Origin: Arthrobacter sp. B1805
GTDB lineage: Bacteria > Actinomycetota > Actinomycetes > Actinomycetales > Micrococcaceae
Length of the DNA stretch: 64,000 bases
Reading direction: 5' to 3'
Assembly: GCF_002929745.1 (NCBI RefSeq)
Contig: NZ_PJIQ01000005.1
Coordinates: forward strand, 1-64,000
A model generated the notes under the pieces. It had not been told where the DNA came from. It ran no database searches and was given only the letters and a program-made list of their open reading frames with translations. Shown here piece after piece: positions 29,237 through 36,796 of the stretch; the stretch's first letter is position 1, and each line of letters starts with the position of its first letter. The translations under genes were made by a program, and so were the position numbers.

Positions 29237-29340
29237 GCCGGGGGCGTCCGGGGCGGACCAGGGTCGCGTCCCGGTCCGCCGAGTACCGAGGGGTAGAACG
29301 GCGTCGCGCCCCTCGTGCCTCCCGGTGCCCCTCGTGTCTT

Positions 29341-32142
29341 CTAGTGCGCGGCGTCGTGCCAGCTGGTACCCGTGCCCACGGAGACGTCCAGCGGCACGGA
29401 GAGGTCGGCCGCGCTGCCCATCTGTTCGCGGACCAGCGCCTCGACCTCCTCCGACTCCCCCTCCGCCACCTCGAGCACGAGTTCGTCGTGGACCTGCAGC
29501 AGCATGCGCGATGCAAGACCACGACGCGTGAGGGCGTCATCGACACCCAGCATCGCCTTCTTGATGATGTCCGCCGCTGATCCCTGGATGGGCGCGTTGA
29601 GGGCAGCCCGTTCGGCCATCTCACGCAGTTGCCTGTTGTCGCTGGACAGGTCCGGCAGGTAACGGCGCCGGCCCTCGATCGTGGAGGTGAAGCCGTCCTT
29701 CCGTGCCTGCTCGACGATGCCGCGAAGGTAGTCGCGCACGGCCCCGAAGCGCTCGAAGTAGTCGCGCATCAGCGTGCGCGCCTCGTCGACCGAGATGTTG
29801 AGCTGCTTCGAGAGGCCGAAGGAACTCAGCCCGTAGACCAGACCATAGGACATGGCCTTGACCTTGGAACGCATCGCATTGGTGACATCCTCCGGCGCGA
29901 CACCGAAGATGTGCGAGCCCACGAAGCGGTGGAGGTCCTCGCCCTCCTGGAAGGCGGAGATCAGGCCCTCGTCGCCGGAGAGGTGCGCCATGATGCGCAT
30001 CTCGATCTGCGAGTAGTCGGCCGTCATCAGGCTCTCGTACTTCTCCCCGTTGCGGCCCTGACCGACCACGAACACCTCGCGGATCCGGCGGCCCTCCTCG
30101 GAGCGCACGGGGATGTTCTGGAGGTTCGGGTTGGTGGAGGAGAGGCGGCCCGTCGCGGCGACCGTCTGGAGGTAGGTCGTGTGGATGCGGCCGTCATCAC
30201 CCACGGACTTGCGGAGACCCTCCACGGTCTGCCGCAGCTTCAGCGCGTCACGGTACGAGAGGAGCTGCTCGAGGAAGGGGTGGCCGGTCTTCGTGATGAG
30301 ATCAGTGAGGGCATCGGCGTCCGTGGAATAACCGGTCTTGATCTTCTTCGTCTTCGGCAGCCCCAGTTCGTCGAAGAGGACGGTCTGGAGCTGCTTCGGC
30401 GAACCGAGATTGATCTCCTTGCCGATGATCCGGTAGGCCTCGGCACCGGCGGCACTGATCGTCTTCGAGAAGTCGTCGAGCAGCCGGTCCAGTCCGTCGA
30501 CCGAGACGGCCACCCCCGTGAGTTCCATCCGGGCGAGCACCTCCGCCAGTGGCAGCTCCAGTCCGCCGAGCAGCTGGTTCGCTCCCCGCTCCACGAGCTG
30601 GCCGGCGAAATGCTCGCTCAGGCGCAGCGCCGCATAGGCGGCGACCACGGCTGGTGACGCGACGTCGTTGCCCCCGAGGTCGAGGGCCTGCTGGCCGGAG
30701 GAATCGTTCGCGGACGCCGTGATGGACAGGCGCAGGTGGTACTGGGCGAGATCGGCGAGATCGTAGCTGCGGCGGTCCGGCTGGATGAGGTACCCCGAGA
30801 TCGCTGTGTCGTCGACCTCGCCCGCTAGCAGGAAACCCCGGGCGGAGAGCAGTTTGAACGCGGCCTTGAAGTCGTGGACGATCTTCGGCGCATCCCTATC
30901 GCCGAGCCAGTTCCCCAGTACCTTCTCGGCCTCCGCATCCAGGGGTTCGAGCGGGATGTAGGCCGCGCTCAGGGTGGTGACGACGGCGATCCCGACGACG
31001 TCGGTGGCACCCCCGGTCGTCTCGGTCGCAAGGGCCACGGATGCCTGGGCCTGGTTCGTCGCCCTGAACCACTGCGACAGTTCCGCGGCGCTCCCGAGCA
31101 ACGCGTGGGCAGGAGCGCTCTGCTCATCCCCTGTGTCCTCCGACTCCTCCTCAGGGAAGAGGTCGAACAGGCGCTTACGCAGCGTGTTGAACTGCAGCGA
31201 GTCGAACAGGTCCTCGACGGCGGCGCGGTCGGGGTGCTGCGAGACCATCGCCTCGAGGTCCACGGGCAGGTCCAGATCGGTCAGCAGCCGGTTCAGGCGC
31301 CGGTTGCGCTTCACGTCCTCGATGTTCGCCCGGAGCGAGTCTCCGACTTTGCCGCCGATCTTGTCGAGGTTCTCGAGGATGCCCTCGAGTCCCCCGTACT
31401 GCTTGATCCATTTCGCCGCTGTCTTGGGGCCGACCCCGGGCACGCCGGGCAGGTTGTCCGCGCTCTCCCCCACCAGTGCCGCCAGGTCGGAGTACTGGTG
31501 CGGCGGGACGAAGTACTTCTCCTCGATGGCCTGCGCGTCCATCTGCGGGATGTTGGTCACGCCCTGTTTGGGGTACAGCACCGTCACCCGGTCGTTGACG
31601 AGCTGGAAGGCGTCCCGGTCCCCGCTGACCACCTGCACGTCCCAGTCGGCGGCAGCGGCCTGGTAGGCCAGCGTCGCGAGGATGTCGTCCGCCTCGTAGC
31701 CGTCCAGGGATATGGTCGGGATGCGCATCGCCTCCATCACCTTGATGATCAGGTCCACCTGTCCGTGGAACTCCTCGGGCGTCTTCGAGCGGCCTCCCTT
31801 GTACTCCGTGTACTCCTCGGAGCGGAAGGTGGGGGTGTCGAGGTCGAACGCCACGGCGACGTGGCTCGGCTTCTGGTCCTTGATGAGGTTGATGAGCATG
31901 GCGGTGAAGCCGTAGACCGCGTTGGTGTGCTGGCCCGTGTCGGTCGAGAAGTTCTCCGGAGGAAGCGCGTAGAAGGCGCGGAACGCCATCGAGTGCCCGT
32001 CGATGATCAGGAGACTGTTGCGTGAGCCGTCGCTGCGCCGGGCCGGTGCCGGAGTGCCGGCAGGCGCCTCGGAACCCTCGGTGGTGCTCTCGGAAGACGG
32101 GGCCATGGTCAGGGTCGCGGCAGGTTTGGTTGTTTCACTCAC
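29341..32142 (-). CDS. polA: DNA polymerase I
   Basis: A 933-residue family A polymerase that fills gaps in excision repair and replaces Okazaki primers. The N-terminal 5' nuclease (from LLIIDGHSMAFRAFYALPPE) keeps the FEN acidic residues (VSGDRDAFQLV) and helix-hairpin-helix PGVPGVGPKTAAKW. The middle 3'-5' exonuclease-like domain has VALATETTG where active enzymes have DxE, so proofreading is probably lost. The polymerase domain has motif A TADYSQIEMRI, motif B and motif C LLQVHDELVLEV. I start it at GTG 32142: TAGGCT is seven bases upstream and the thioesterase gene diverges from here. A 24-residue lower-complexity stretch precedes the nuclease. Confidence 0.96.
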   Translation of the reverse strand: MSETTKPAATLTMAPSSESTTEGSEAPAGTPAPARRSDGSRNSLLIIDGHSMAFRAFYALPPENFSTDTGQHTNAVYGFTAMLINLIKDQKPSHVAVAFDLDTPTFRSEEYTEYKGGRSKTPEEFHGQVDLIIKVMEAMRIPTISLDGYEADDILATLAYQAAAADWDVQVVSGDRDAFQLVNDRVTVLYPKQGVTNIPQMDAQAIEEKYFVPPHQYSDLAALVGESADNLPGVPGVGPKTAAKWIKQYGGLEGILENLDKIGGKVGDSLRANIEDVKRNRRLNRLLTDLDLPVDLEAMVSQHPDRAAVEDLFDSLQFNTLRKRLFDLFPEEESEDTGDEQSAPAHALLGSAAELSQWFRATNQAQASVALATETTGGATDVVGIAVVTTLSAAYIPLEPLDAEAEKVLGNWLGDRDAPKIVHDFKAAFKLLSARGFLLAGEVDDTAISGYLIQPDRRSYDLADLAQYHLRLSITASANDSSGQQALDLGGNDVASPAVVAAYAALRLSEHFAGQLVERGANQLLGGLELPLAEVLARMELTGVAVSVDGLDRLLDDFSKTISAAGAEAYRIIGKEINLGSPKQLQTVLFDELGLPKTKKIKTGYSTDADALTDLITKTGHPFLEQLLSYRDALKLRQTVEGLRKSVGDDGRIHTTYLQTVAATGRLSSTNPNLQNIPVRSEEGRRIREVFVVGQGRNGEKYESLMTADYSQIEMRIMAHLSGDEGLISAFQEGEDLHRFVGSHIFGVAPEDVTNAMRSKVKAMSYGLVYGLSSFGLSKQLNISVDEARTLMRDYFERFGAVRDYLRGIVEQARKDGFTSTIEGRRRYLPDLSSDNRQLREMAERAALNAPIQGSAADIIKKAMLGVDDALTRRGLASRMLLQVHDELVLEVAEGESEEVEALVREQMGSAADLSVPLDVSVGTGTSWHDAAH

Positions 32143-32149
32143 AGGTGCC

Positions 32150-32155
32150 AGCCTA
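32150..32155 (-). promoter_or_regulatory. Probable -10 box of polA (leaderless)
   Basis: TAGGCT on the minus strand ends seven bases before the polA GTG. The 19-base gap to the divergent thioesterase ATG leaves little room for a leader. Confidence 0.4.
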
Positions 32156-32161
32156 GTTGCC

Positions 32162-32650
32162 ATGACAGACAACCGCACCCAGTCCGACGTCGTCCCGGCA
32201 CCCGACGAGGAGACGCTGGCGGAGTTGCTCGCCGCCGGGATTCCGCCGGAGATGCATGGCTGGCTGGGCCGCTACGGCGTGGGGGCCCTGACCGTGAAGA
32301 TGGGCATCGTGTTCCGGGAGATGAGCGCCGAGCGCATGGTCGCGACGATGCCCGTCGAGGGCAACCAGCAGGTTGCCGGTATCCTCCACGGCGGTGCACA
32401 TGTGGTGCTGGCGGAGACACTCGGCTCCTTCGCTGCCGGGCTCCATGCGGGTCCCGGCCGCCAGGCCATGGGCATCGAAGTGGGCGCGACGCACCACCGC
32501 AGCATCTCCTCGGGTTCGGTGACGGGCACGGCGACGGCCATCCACCTGGGACGCACCCTCACGACCCACGAGGTGGTCATGACGGACGACCAGGGCCGGC
32601 GGCTCTCGACGGCCCGGATCACCAACATGATCAGGGACGCCCGCGACTGA
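32162..32650 (+). CDS. Hotdog-fold thioesterase (PaaI/YdiI-like)
   Basis: A 162-residue single hotdog-fold thioesterase. The signature segment is QQVAGILHGGAHVVLAETLG (about residues 66-85), where HGG shapes the active site and the Glu of LAETLG is the likely catalytic residue. Relatives hydrolyse aryl-CoA or 1,4-dihydroxy-2-naphthoyl-CoA in menaquinone synthesis; substrate is not determined here. The ATG at 32162 diverges from polA 19 bases away. The open frame extends upstream across polA to 32003 and is not used. Confidence 0.85.
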   Translation: MTDNRTQSDVVPAPDEETLAELLAAGIPPEMHGWLGRYGVGALTVKMGIVFREMSAERMVATMPVEGNQQVAGILHGGAHVVLAETLGSFAAGLHAGPGRQAMGIEVGATHHRSISSGSVTGTATAIHLGRTLTTHEVVMTDDQGRRLSTARITNMIRDARD

Positions 32651-32844
32651 GGTTCCCCTCCACCCGGACGCACGGGGCGCCCTCCCGCGGCTCGCCCAGA
32701 TACCCCGCTGATCCCTGCAGGAAAGGACGGGGCGAATGCAAGCCCGCTCCCGCGCTCGTGCAGGTGTTGCCGCGTCGAACGGGCCCTGCCTACCGTGGAC
32801 GGGACGGAAGCCGTCCAACCCACACCACCTGAGGGAGCACCACC

Positions 32845-33051
32845 ATGGCCGACAAGAAGCTGAAGACCGTTGCCGCCCTCCTGGCCGCGAGCGCGCTGTT
32901 CCTCGGCGGCTGCGACCTCGGCAGCAAGGACAGCGACAATTCCGGGACAGACACCGGTAATTACGACGACAACAACGGGATCGACACCGACCTCGGTGAC
33001 GACAGCCGAGGGAACGATCTCGACGACGCTCCCGAGGGCGGGGACCAGTGA
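32845..33051 (+). CDS. Small secreted lipoprotein
   Basis: A 68-residue lipoprotein. A basic start (MADKKLK), a hydrophobic segment and the lipobox LGGC (Cys near residue 23) predict processing by Lgt and signal peptidase II and anchoring to the outer face of the membrane. The mature part of about 45 residues is mostly Asp, Asn, Gly and Ser and is likely a flexible acidic linker. GGGAGC lies six bases before ATG. Its stop overlaps the start of the next gene (GTGA), so the two are coupled. No known family; function unknown. Confidence 0.7.
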   Translation: MADKKLKTVAALLAASALFLGGCDLGSKDSDNSGTDTGNYDDNNGIDTDLGDDSRGNDLDDAPEGGDQ

Positions 33052-33539
33052 CGCGCCGCGGCCCAGCCCTGGCACGGGCTGCCCTCAGGGGCGCAGCGGC
33101 CGGCCTCGTGGGCACTGCGGCGATGACGGTGGGCGAACTCCTCGAGCAGCGCATCACGCACCGCCCGGACTCGCACATCCCGGCGAGGACCCTCCGGATC
33201 CTCGCGGGCAGGCCGACGGACAATGCCTCGCAGTATCCGCTCTGGAACCATGCGATGCACTGGCTGACGGGCGCTACCCTGGGAGCCCTCCGCGGTGTCT
33301 GGTCCGCGACGGGCATCCGCGGAGCGTCCGCGACGGCAGCTCATACCGTCGTTCGCCTCGCCTTCGACCAGACGCTCGAGAACGCGACCGGCGCGGGAGC
33401 AGCCCCTTCCCTCTGGCCCGCGGGCGAGAAGTCGGTCGACTATCTGCACAAAGGCGTCTTCGCGGTGGTCACGGGTATCGCCTCCGACAGGATGAATCCG
33501 CCCTCGCTGGTGAGCACGGCTGGAGCGAGGAGCCACTGA
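33048..33539 (+). CDS. Hypothetical protein, possibly YagU/DUF1440-like membrane-associated
   Basis: A 163-residue protein starting with GTG inside the stop of the lipoprotein gene. It has a basic, Ala-rich N-terminus (ARAALRGAAAGLVGTAAMTV) that could be a membrane helix, and a second moderately hydrophobic segment (HWLTGATLGALRGV). The pattern recalls YagU/DUF1440 inner-membrane proteins, but the match is weak and I would not assign a function. The C-terminus (SDRMNPPSLVSTAGARSH) is polar. Confidence 0.55.
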   Translation: MTRRGPALARAALRGAAAGLVGTAAMTVGELLEQRITHRPDSHIPARTLRILAGRPTDNASQYPLWNHAMHWLTGATLGALRGVWSATGIRGASATAAHTVVRLAFDQTLENATGAGAAPSLWPAGEKSVDYLHKGVFAVVTGIASDRMNPPSLVSTAGARSH

Positions 33540-33566
33540 CCCGGCGGCAGCGGGCACGGCGCGCTG

Positions 33567-33953
33567 TCAGGCGCCGGGCCTCACTGCGGAGCCCTCCTGG
33601 ATGTAGCGCCGCAGCTCGGCGGGCCGGAAAGGCTTGCGCAGGTAACGGTCAGCGCCCGCGTCCAGCCCGTGGTGTTCATCGGACGGATCCGCCCGGGCCG
33701 TCAGCATTACGATGAAGGTCGTCGAGAACCGCCGGATGCGCTGGGCCACCTCGAACCCGTCGATGTCCGGTAGCCCGACGTCCAGCGTGACGACGTCCGG
33801 CATCAGCCTCCGCACCATCTCGACGCCGGCCAATCCTGCCGGTGCCGTGTGAACCCGGAATCCCGAGCCGGTCAGAACGGCATGCAGGAGATCACGGACA
33901 TCGTCATCATCCTCGATGACAACTGCTGTCCGGGTGGGCTCCATGCTCGGCAT
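33567..33953 (-). CDS. Stand-alone response-regulator receiver protein
   Basis: A 128-residue protein that is only a CheY-like receiver domain. The acidic pocket is IEDDDD (about residues 13-18), the phosphoacceptor Asp is in TLDVGLPDIDG (about 58), followed by MLTARAD and the conserved Lys of RKPFRP (about 107). No output domain and no histidine kinase nearby, so it must be driven by a kinase elsewhere and act through protein contact. The ATG 33953 has TAAACT six bases upstream (leaderless arrangement). It sits between small unknown genes. Confidence 0.88.
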   Translation of the reverse strand: MPSMEPTRTAVVIEDDDDVRDLLHAVLTGSGFRVHTAPAGLAGVEMVRRLMPDVVTLDVGLPDIDGFEVAQRIRRFSTTFIVMLTARADPSDEHHGLDAGADRYLRKPFRPAELRRYIQEGSAVRPGA

Positions 33954-33959
33954 AGCGCA

Positions 33960-33965
33960 AGTTTA
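33960..33965 (-). promoter_or_regulatory. Probable -10 box of the receiver gene (leaderless)
   Basis: TAAACT on the minus strand ends six bases before the ATG at 33953. Confidence 0.4.
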
Positions 33966-33995
33966 CTCCGCGGCATCGCTGCGCCCGCGCGGGAT

Positions 33996-34616
33996 CTAGG
34001 ACTCGGGGCGGGCCGTTGCCTCCACGGGCTCTCCGCCGCCGGAAGGTTGCACCGTCACCGTCGACACCGCATCCGGCACCTCGGGGAATGCCCCGATCAT
34101 GAGCAGCTCGGTGGTCTCCCCCGGTAGTGCGCCTCCACTGTACTGTTCCAGGACACCCACGACCTCGGGCGACGGTTCGCCGCCGTTCGCCGCCGCCCCC
34201 CACTCACTGATCACCGTCGAAGCCGGCCGGAATTGCAGGTCCTGGCCTTCGGGTGTTGCGACGGTGACCGTGTCGAGGTCCAGCGGCATCGCCCCGTCCG
34301 GGTTCTGCACCGTCACGCTCGCGTAGGTCACCGCGTCCTGGCCGAGCTGGCTGCGCAGGGCCTCGACGTCCTCGGGCGCTTGCGCAGGGATCACGACCTC
34401 GCCCGTCGCCTCGTCGATGAGGAAGGAGAACGTCCCGCTGCTCGCATCCGTGAGTCCCTCGACCGACGGGGCCTCCGACGGAGCCGCAGCCTGCTCGCTG
34501 GCTGTCTCCCTGGGATCGGGGGTGGGGCCCGCCGGCTCGGCATCGGTGGCGGGGTTGCCACCGCAGCCCGTCAGGAGAAGCAGTAGCAGGGTCGATGACA
34601 GCACGGTCTTCTTCAT
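33996..34616 (-). CDS. Secreted lipoprotein of unknown function
   Basis: A 206-residue lipoprotein. MKKTVLSSTLLLLLLTGCGG is a typical type II signal with lipobox LTGC (Cys 18). The next 45 residues are Pro/Ala/Glu rich linker; from about residue 60 the protein looks folded and rich in beta strands (FSFLIDEATGEVVIPAQAPE, then VTYASVTVQNPDG). No catalytic motif was recognised. I start it at ATG 34616 because GGGAG precedes it; the frame extends to 34649. The arrangement suggests an outer-surface protein that binds something, but its ligand is unknown. Confidence 0.7.
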   Translation of the reverse strand: MKKTVLSSTLLLLLLTGCGGNPATDAEPAGPTPDPRETASEQAAAPSEAPSVEGLTDASSGTFSFLIDEATGEVVIPAQAPEDVEALRSQLGQDAVTYASVTVQNPDGAMPLDLDTVTVATPEGQDLQFRPASTVISEWGAAANGGEPSPEVVGVLEQYSGGALPGETTELLMIGAFPEVPDAVSTVTVQPSGGGEPVEATARPES

Positions 34617-34762
34617 GGGTCTCCCGGCGGCCGGCGCTGGGTCCGGCACGGAGTCAGGCCCGGCTCGTGCCGGGGTGCGGCGATGTTCTTTTTCCGTTCT
34701 ACCAGCACGCGCTGGACTGCGCGGCTACCGCCTCCACCGGGGCCGGCCGTTGACAGTCCGGT

Positions 34763-35785
34763 TCAGTCACGGTTACGCGCGCGGCTCGGCTGCACCCTCA
34801 TCGGCTCACCGGGCATCTTCGGGAAATCGGGCGGGAAGGGAAGCTCGCCAAGGCCGGATTCGGCGTCGCGGTCCCACCACTGGCGCAGGACGTCGATCCG
34901 GCCCGGTTCCGCATGCAGGTTCTCCCAGGGATCCCCCACGGTCCTGAGCCGCTCGGGCACCTTCGCGATGGTGAAGGACGCCGGGTCGACGCCGGTCAGC
35001 TCGTCCCATGCGAGCGGACAGGACACCGGGGCGTGAGGCAGGGCCCTCGGGCTGTACGCACCGGCCATAGTGCGGTCGCGATTCGCCTGGTTGTAGTCGA
35101 CGAAGATCCGGGCGCCCCGCTCCTCCTTCCACCACGCGGTCGTCACACGGTCCGGCATCCGGCGTTCCAGTTCACGGGCGGCGGCAATCACGGCCCGGCG
35201 CACCTCGAGGAACTCGTGCGTCGGTTCGATCGGGGCGAAGACGTGCAGCCCCCGGTTGCCCGACGTCTTGACGAAGCACGAGAGGTCGGCATCGCGCAGG
35301 ACAGAACGGAGTTCGTGAGCGGCAGCGACGACGTCGGCAAAGGTCGTACCCGGCTGCGGGTCGAGGTCGATCCTCAGCTCATCGGGGCGATCGGGGTCCG
35401 TGGCACGCGACGCCCACGGGTGGAAAACGACAGTATTCATCTGGATCGCCCAGACGGCCGAGGCCGGCTCGTCGAGGACCAGTTGCGGATGCGACCGCCC
35501 GCTCGGGTAGACGACGGTCACGCTGCGGACGTAGTCCGGTGCACCCTTGGGTGGGTTCTTGCTGAAGAAGAAGTCCCCGTCCACGTCGCCGCCGAAGCGC
35601 TGGAGGGAGACCGGTCTGCCGCCATTCGCGCGCAGGAAGGCCGGCGCGACGTCGACGAGGTACCGGGCGAGGTCCAGTTTCGTCAGCCCGGCCTGCGGCC
35701 AGAGCACGCGGGAAGGGCTGGACAGGCGGACCGGCCGTGAGCCGTCCGGACCGTCGACGTCGAGGATCATCGCTTCGCTGGCCAT
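34763..35785 (-). CDS. LigD-type polymerase/primase domain protein, stand-alone
   Basis: A 340-residue archaeo-eukaryotic primase-type polymerase of the LigD PolDom family, which adds nucleotides at double-strand breaks during non-homologous end joining. The catalytic acidic pair is in ELRIDLDPQPG (about residues 137-147), the His/Ser region is KTSGNRGLHVFAPI (about 170-183), and the third Asp lies further on in RIFVDYNQANRD. No ligase or phosphoesterase domain is fused and no ku gene is adjacent, unlike in complete LigD operons. It could serve Ku-dependent repair encoded elsewhere or another gap-filling task. TACATT lies five bases before ATG 35785. Confidence 0.88.
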   Translation of the reverse strand: MASEAMILDVDGPDGSRPVRLSSPSRVLWPQAGLTKLDLARYLVDVAPAFLRANGGRPVSLQRFGGDVDGDFFFSKNPPKGAPDYVRSVTVVYPSGRSHPQLVLDEPASAVWAIQMNTVVFHPWASRATDPDRPDELRIDLDPQPGTTFADVVAAAHELRSVLRDADLSCFVKTSGNRGLHVFAPIEPTHEFLEVRRAVIAAARELERRMPDRVTTAWWKEERGARIFVDYNQANRDRTMAGAYSPRALPHAPVSCPLAWDELTGVDPASFTIAKVPERLRTVGDPWENLHAEPGRIDVLRQWWDRDAESGLGELPFPPDFPKMPGEPMRVQPSRARNRD

Positions 35786-35790
35786 GGCTC

Positions 35791-35796
35791 AATGTA
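35791..35796 (-). promoter_or_regulatory. Possible -10 box of the LigD-type gene
   Basis: TACATT on the minus strand ends five bases before the ATG at 35785; no ribosome site is visible. Confidence 0.3.
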
Positions 35797-35886
35797 CCCC
35801 GGCAACCCGCACGAGGGGTCCTGCCGTGCTCCGGAGACGGCAGCCCTGTCCGCATGCAAGCTCTGCGTGTGTGGGCCTGCATGCCG

Positions 35887-35971
35887 TGGTGCCCGAAGTG
35901 GGACTCGAACCCACACACCTCTCGATACTGCATTTTGAGTGCAGCGCGTCTGCCAATTCCGCCATTCGGGC
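35887..35971 (-). tRNA. tRNA-Leu (anticodon CAA)
   Basis: An 85-base cloverleaf on the minus strand. The acceptor stem pairs GCCCGAA with TTCGGGC and CCA is encoded at 35887-35889. The anticodon stem-loop is CTGCA-CTCAAAA-TGCAG, giving anticodon CAA (codon UUG). A long variable arm and GGTTCGAGTCC T-arm are present, as expected for a class II leucine tRNA. Confidence 0.95.
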
Positions 35972-36040
35972 CGAGCTGCCCCGACTTCCTCCGGGAAGAC
36001 TGACTTCCCCGCCGGTGCGCGAATCCACTCTACATGCCGA

Positions 36041-36046
36041 TAGGCT
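36041..36046 (+). promoter_or_regulatory. Possible -10 box of pdtaR
   Basis: TAGGCT in the gap between the tRNA and pdtaR. Unlike the leaderless cases it lies about 66 bases before the GTG, giving a leader that ends in AAGGAG. I see no other element in this gap. Confidence 0.3.
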
Positions 36047-36112
36047 GTTTGCGGGAACGGGAGCGAAGCCTCCGCGGACCCATCGGAACGCCATCATCAT
36101 CAAGGAGCAACA

Positions 36113-36715
36113 GTGTCTGAACCCACCGAATCCACGCCCACCGGACCTGCACGCCGGGTCATCGTGGCCGAGGACGAGACGCTCATCCGGCTCGACATCA
36201 TCGAGATCCTGCGTGGGGAAGGGTACGAGGTCGTGGCGGAAGCCGACAACGGCGAGAAAGCCGTCGCTCTCGCGGAGGAACACAAGCCGGACCTCGTGCT
36301 CATGGACGTGAAGATGCCCGTCATGGACGGCATCACCGCCGCGGAGCAGATCGTCAAGGCCCGGATCGCGCCCGTCGTCCTGCTGACGGCCTTCAGTCAG
36401 AAGGAACTCATCGAGCGCGCGCGTGACGCCGGTGCGATGGCCTACGTCGTCAAGCCCTTCACCCCGGCGGATCTCATCCCCGCCATCGAGATCGCGATGT
36501 CGCGTCACGAGGAGATCAAGGCCCTCGAGGCCGAGGTGTCCGATCTCCAGGAGCAGTTCGCCACCCGCAAGCTGGTGGAGCGGGCCAAGAGCCTCCTGAC
36601 AACGAAGATGGGGCTCACCGAACCCGAGGCCTTCCGATGGATCCAGAAGACCTCCATGGATCGCCGACTGAGCATGCGCGAGGTCGCGGAGACGATCATC
36701 AACCAGGTCAACTGA
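36113..36715 (+). CDS. pdtaR: PdtaR-like response regulator with ANTAR domain
   Basis: A 200-residue regulator. The receiver domain covers about residues 14-130, with acidic pocket AEDE, phosphoacceptor Asp in LMDVKMPVMDG (about 65) and Lys in VVKPFTP (about 115). A coiled-coil linker leads to the ANTAR domain (about 145-198: RAKSLLTTKMGLTEPEAFRW), which binds RNA hairpins and prevents transcription termination. In mycobacteria PdtaR is driven by kinase PdtaS and controls copper and nitric-oxide responses. The GTG start has AAGGAG five bases upstream. No kinase gene is adjacent. Confidence 0.94.
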   Translation: MSEPTESTPTGPARRVIVAEDETLIRLDIIEILRGEGYEVVAEADNGEKAVALAEEHKPDLVLMDVKMPVMDGITAAEQIVKARIAPVVLLTAFSQKELIERARDAGAMAYVVKPFTPADLIPAIEIAMSRHEEIKALEAEVSDLQEQFATRKLVERAKSLLTTKMGLTEPEAFRWIQKTSMDRRLSMREVAETIINQVN

Positions 36716-36741
36716 GCATCCCCTCAGCCCTCTCTCTACGA

Positions 36742-36777
36742 AGGAAGGCCCCCACCCGGTCGGGTGGGGGCCTTCCT
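36742..36777. terminator. Bidirectional terminator between pdtaR and pyk
   Basis: A perfect 16-bp stem (aggaaggcccccaccc and its complement) closes a four-base loop, between two convergent genes. The stem is G/C rich with a T-rich outer edge. Confidence 0.85.
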
Positions 36778-36796
36778 GTCTGTCCGGCGGGTCAGG

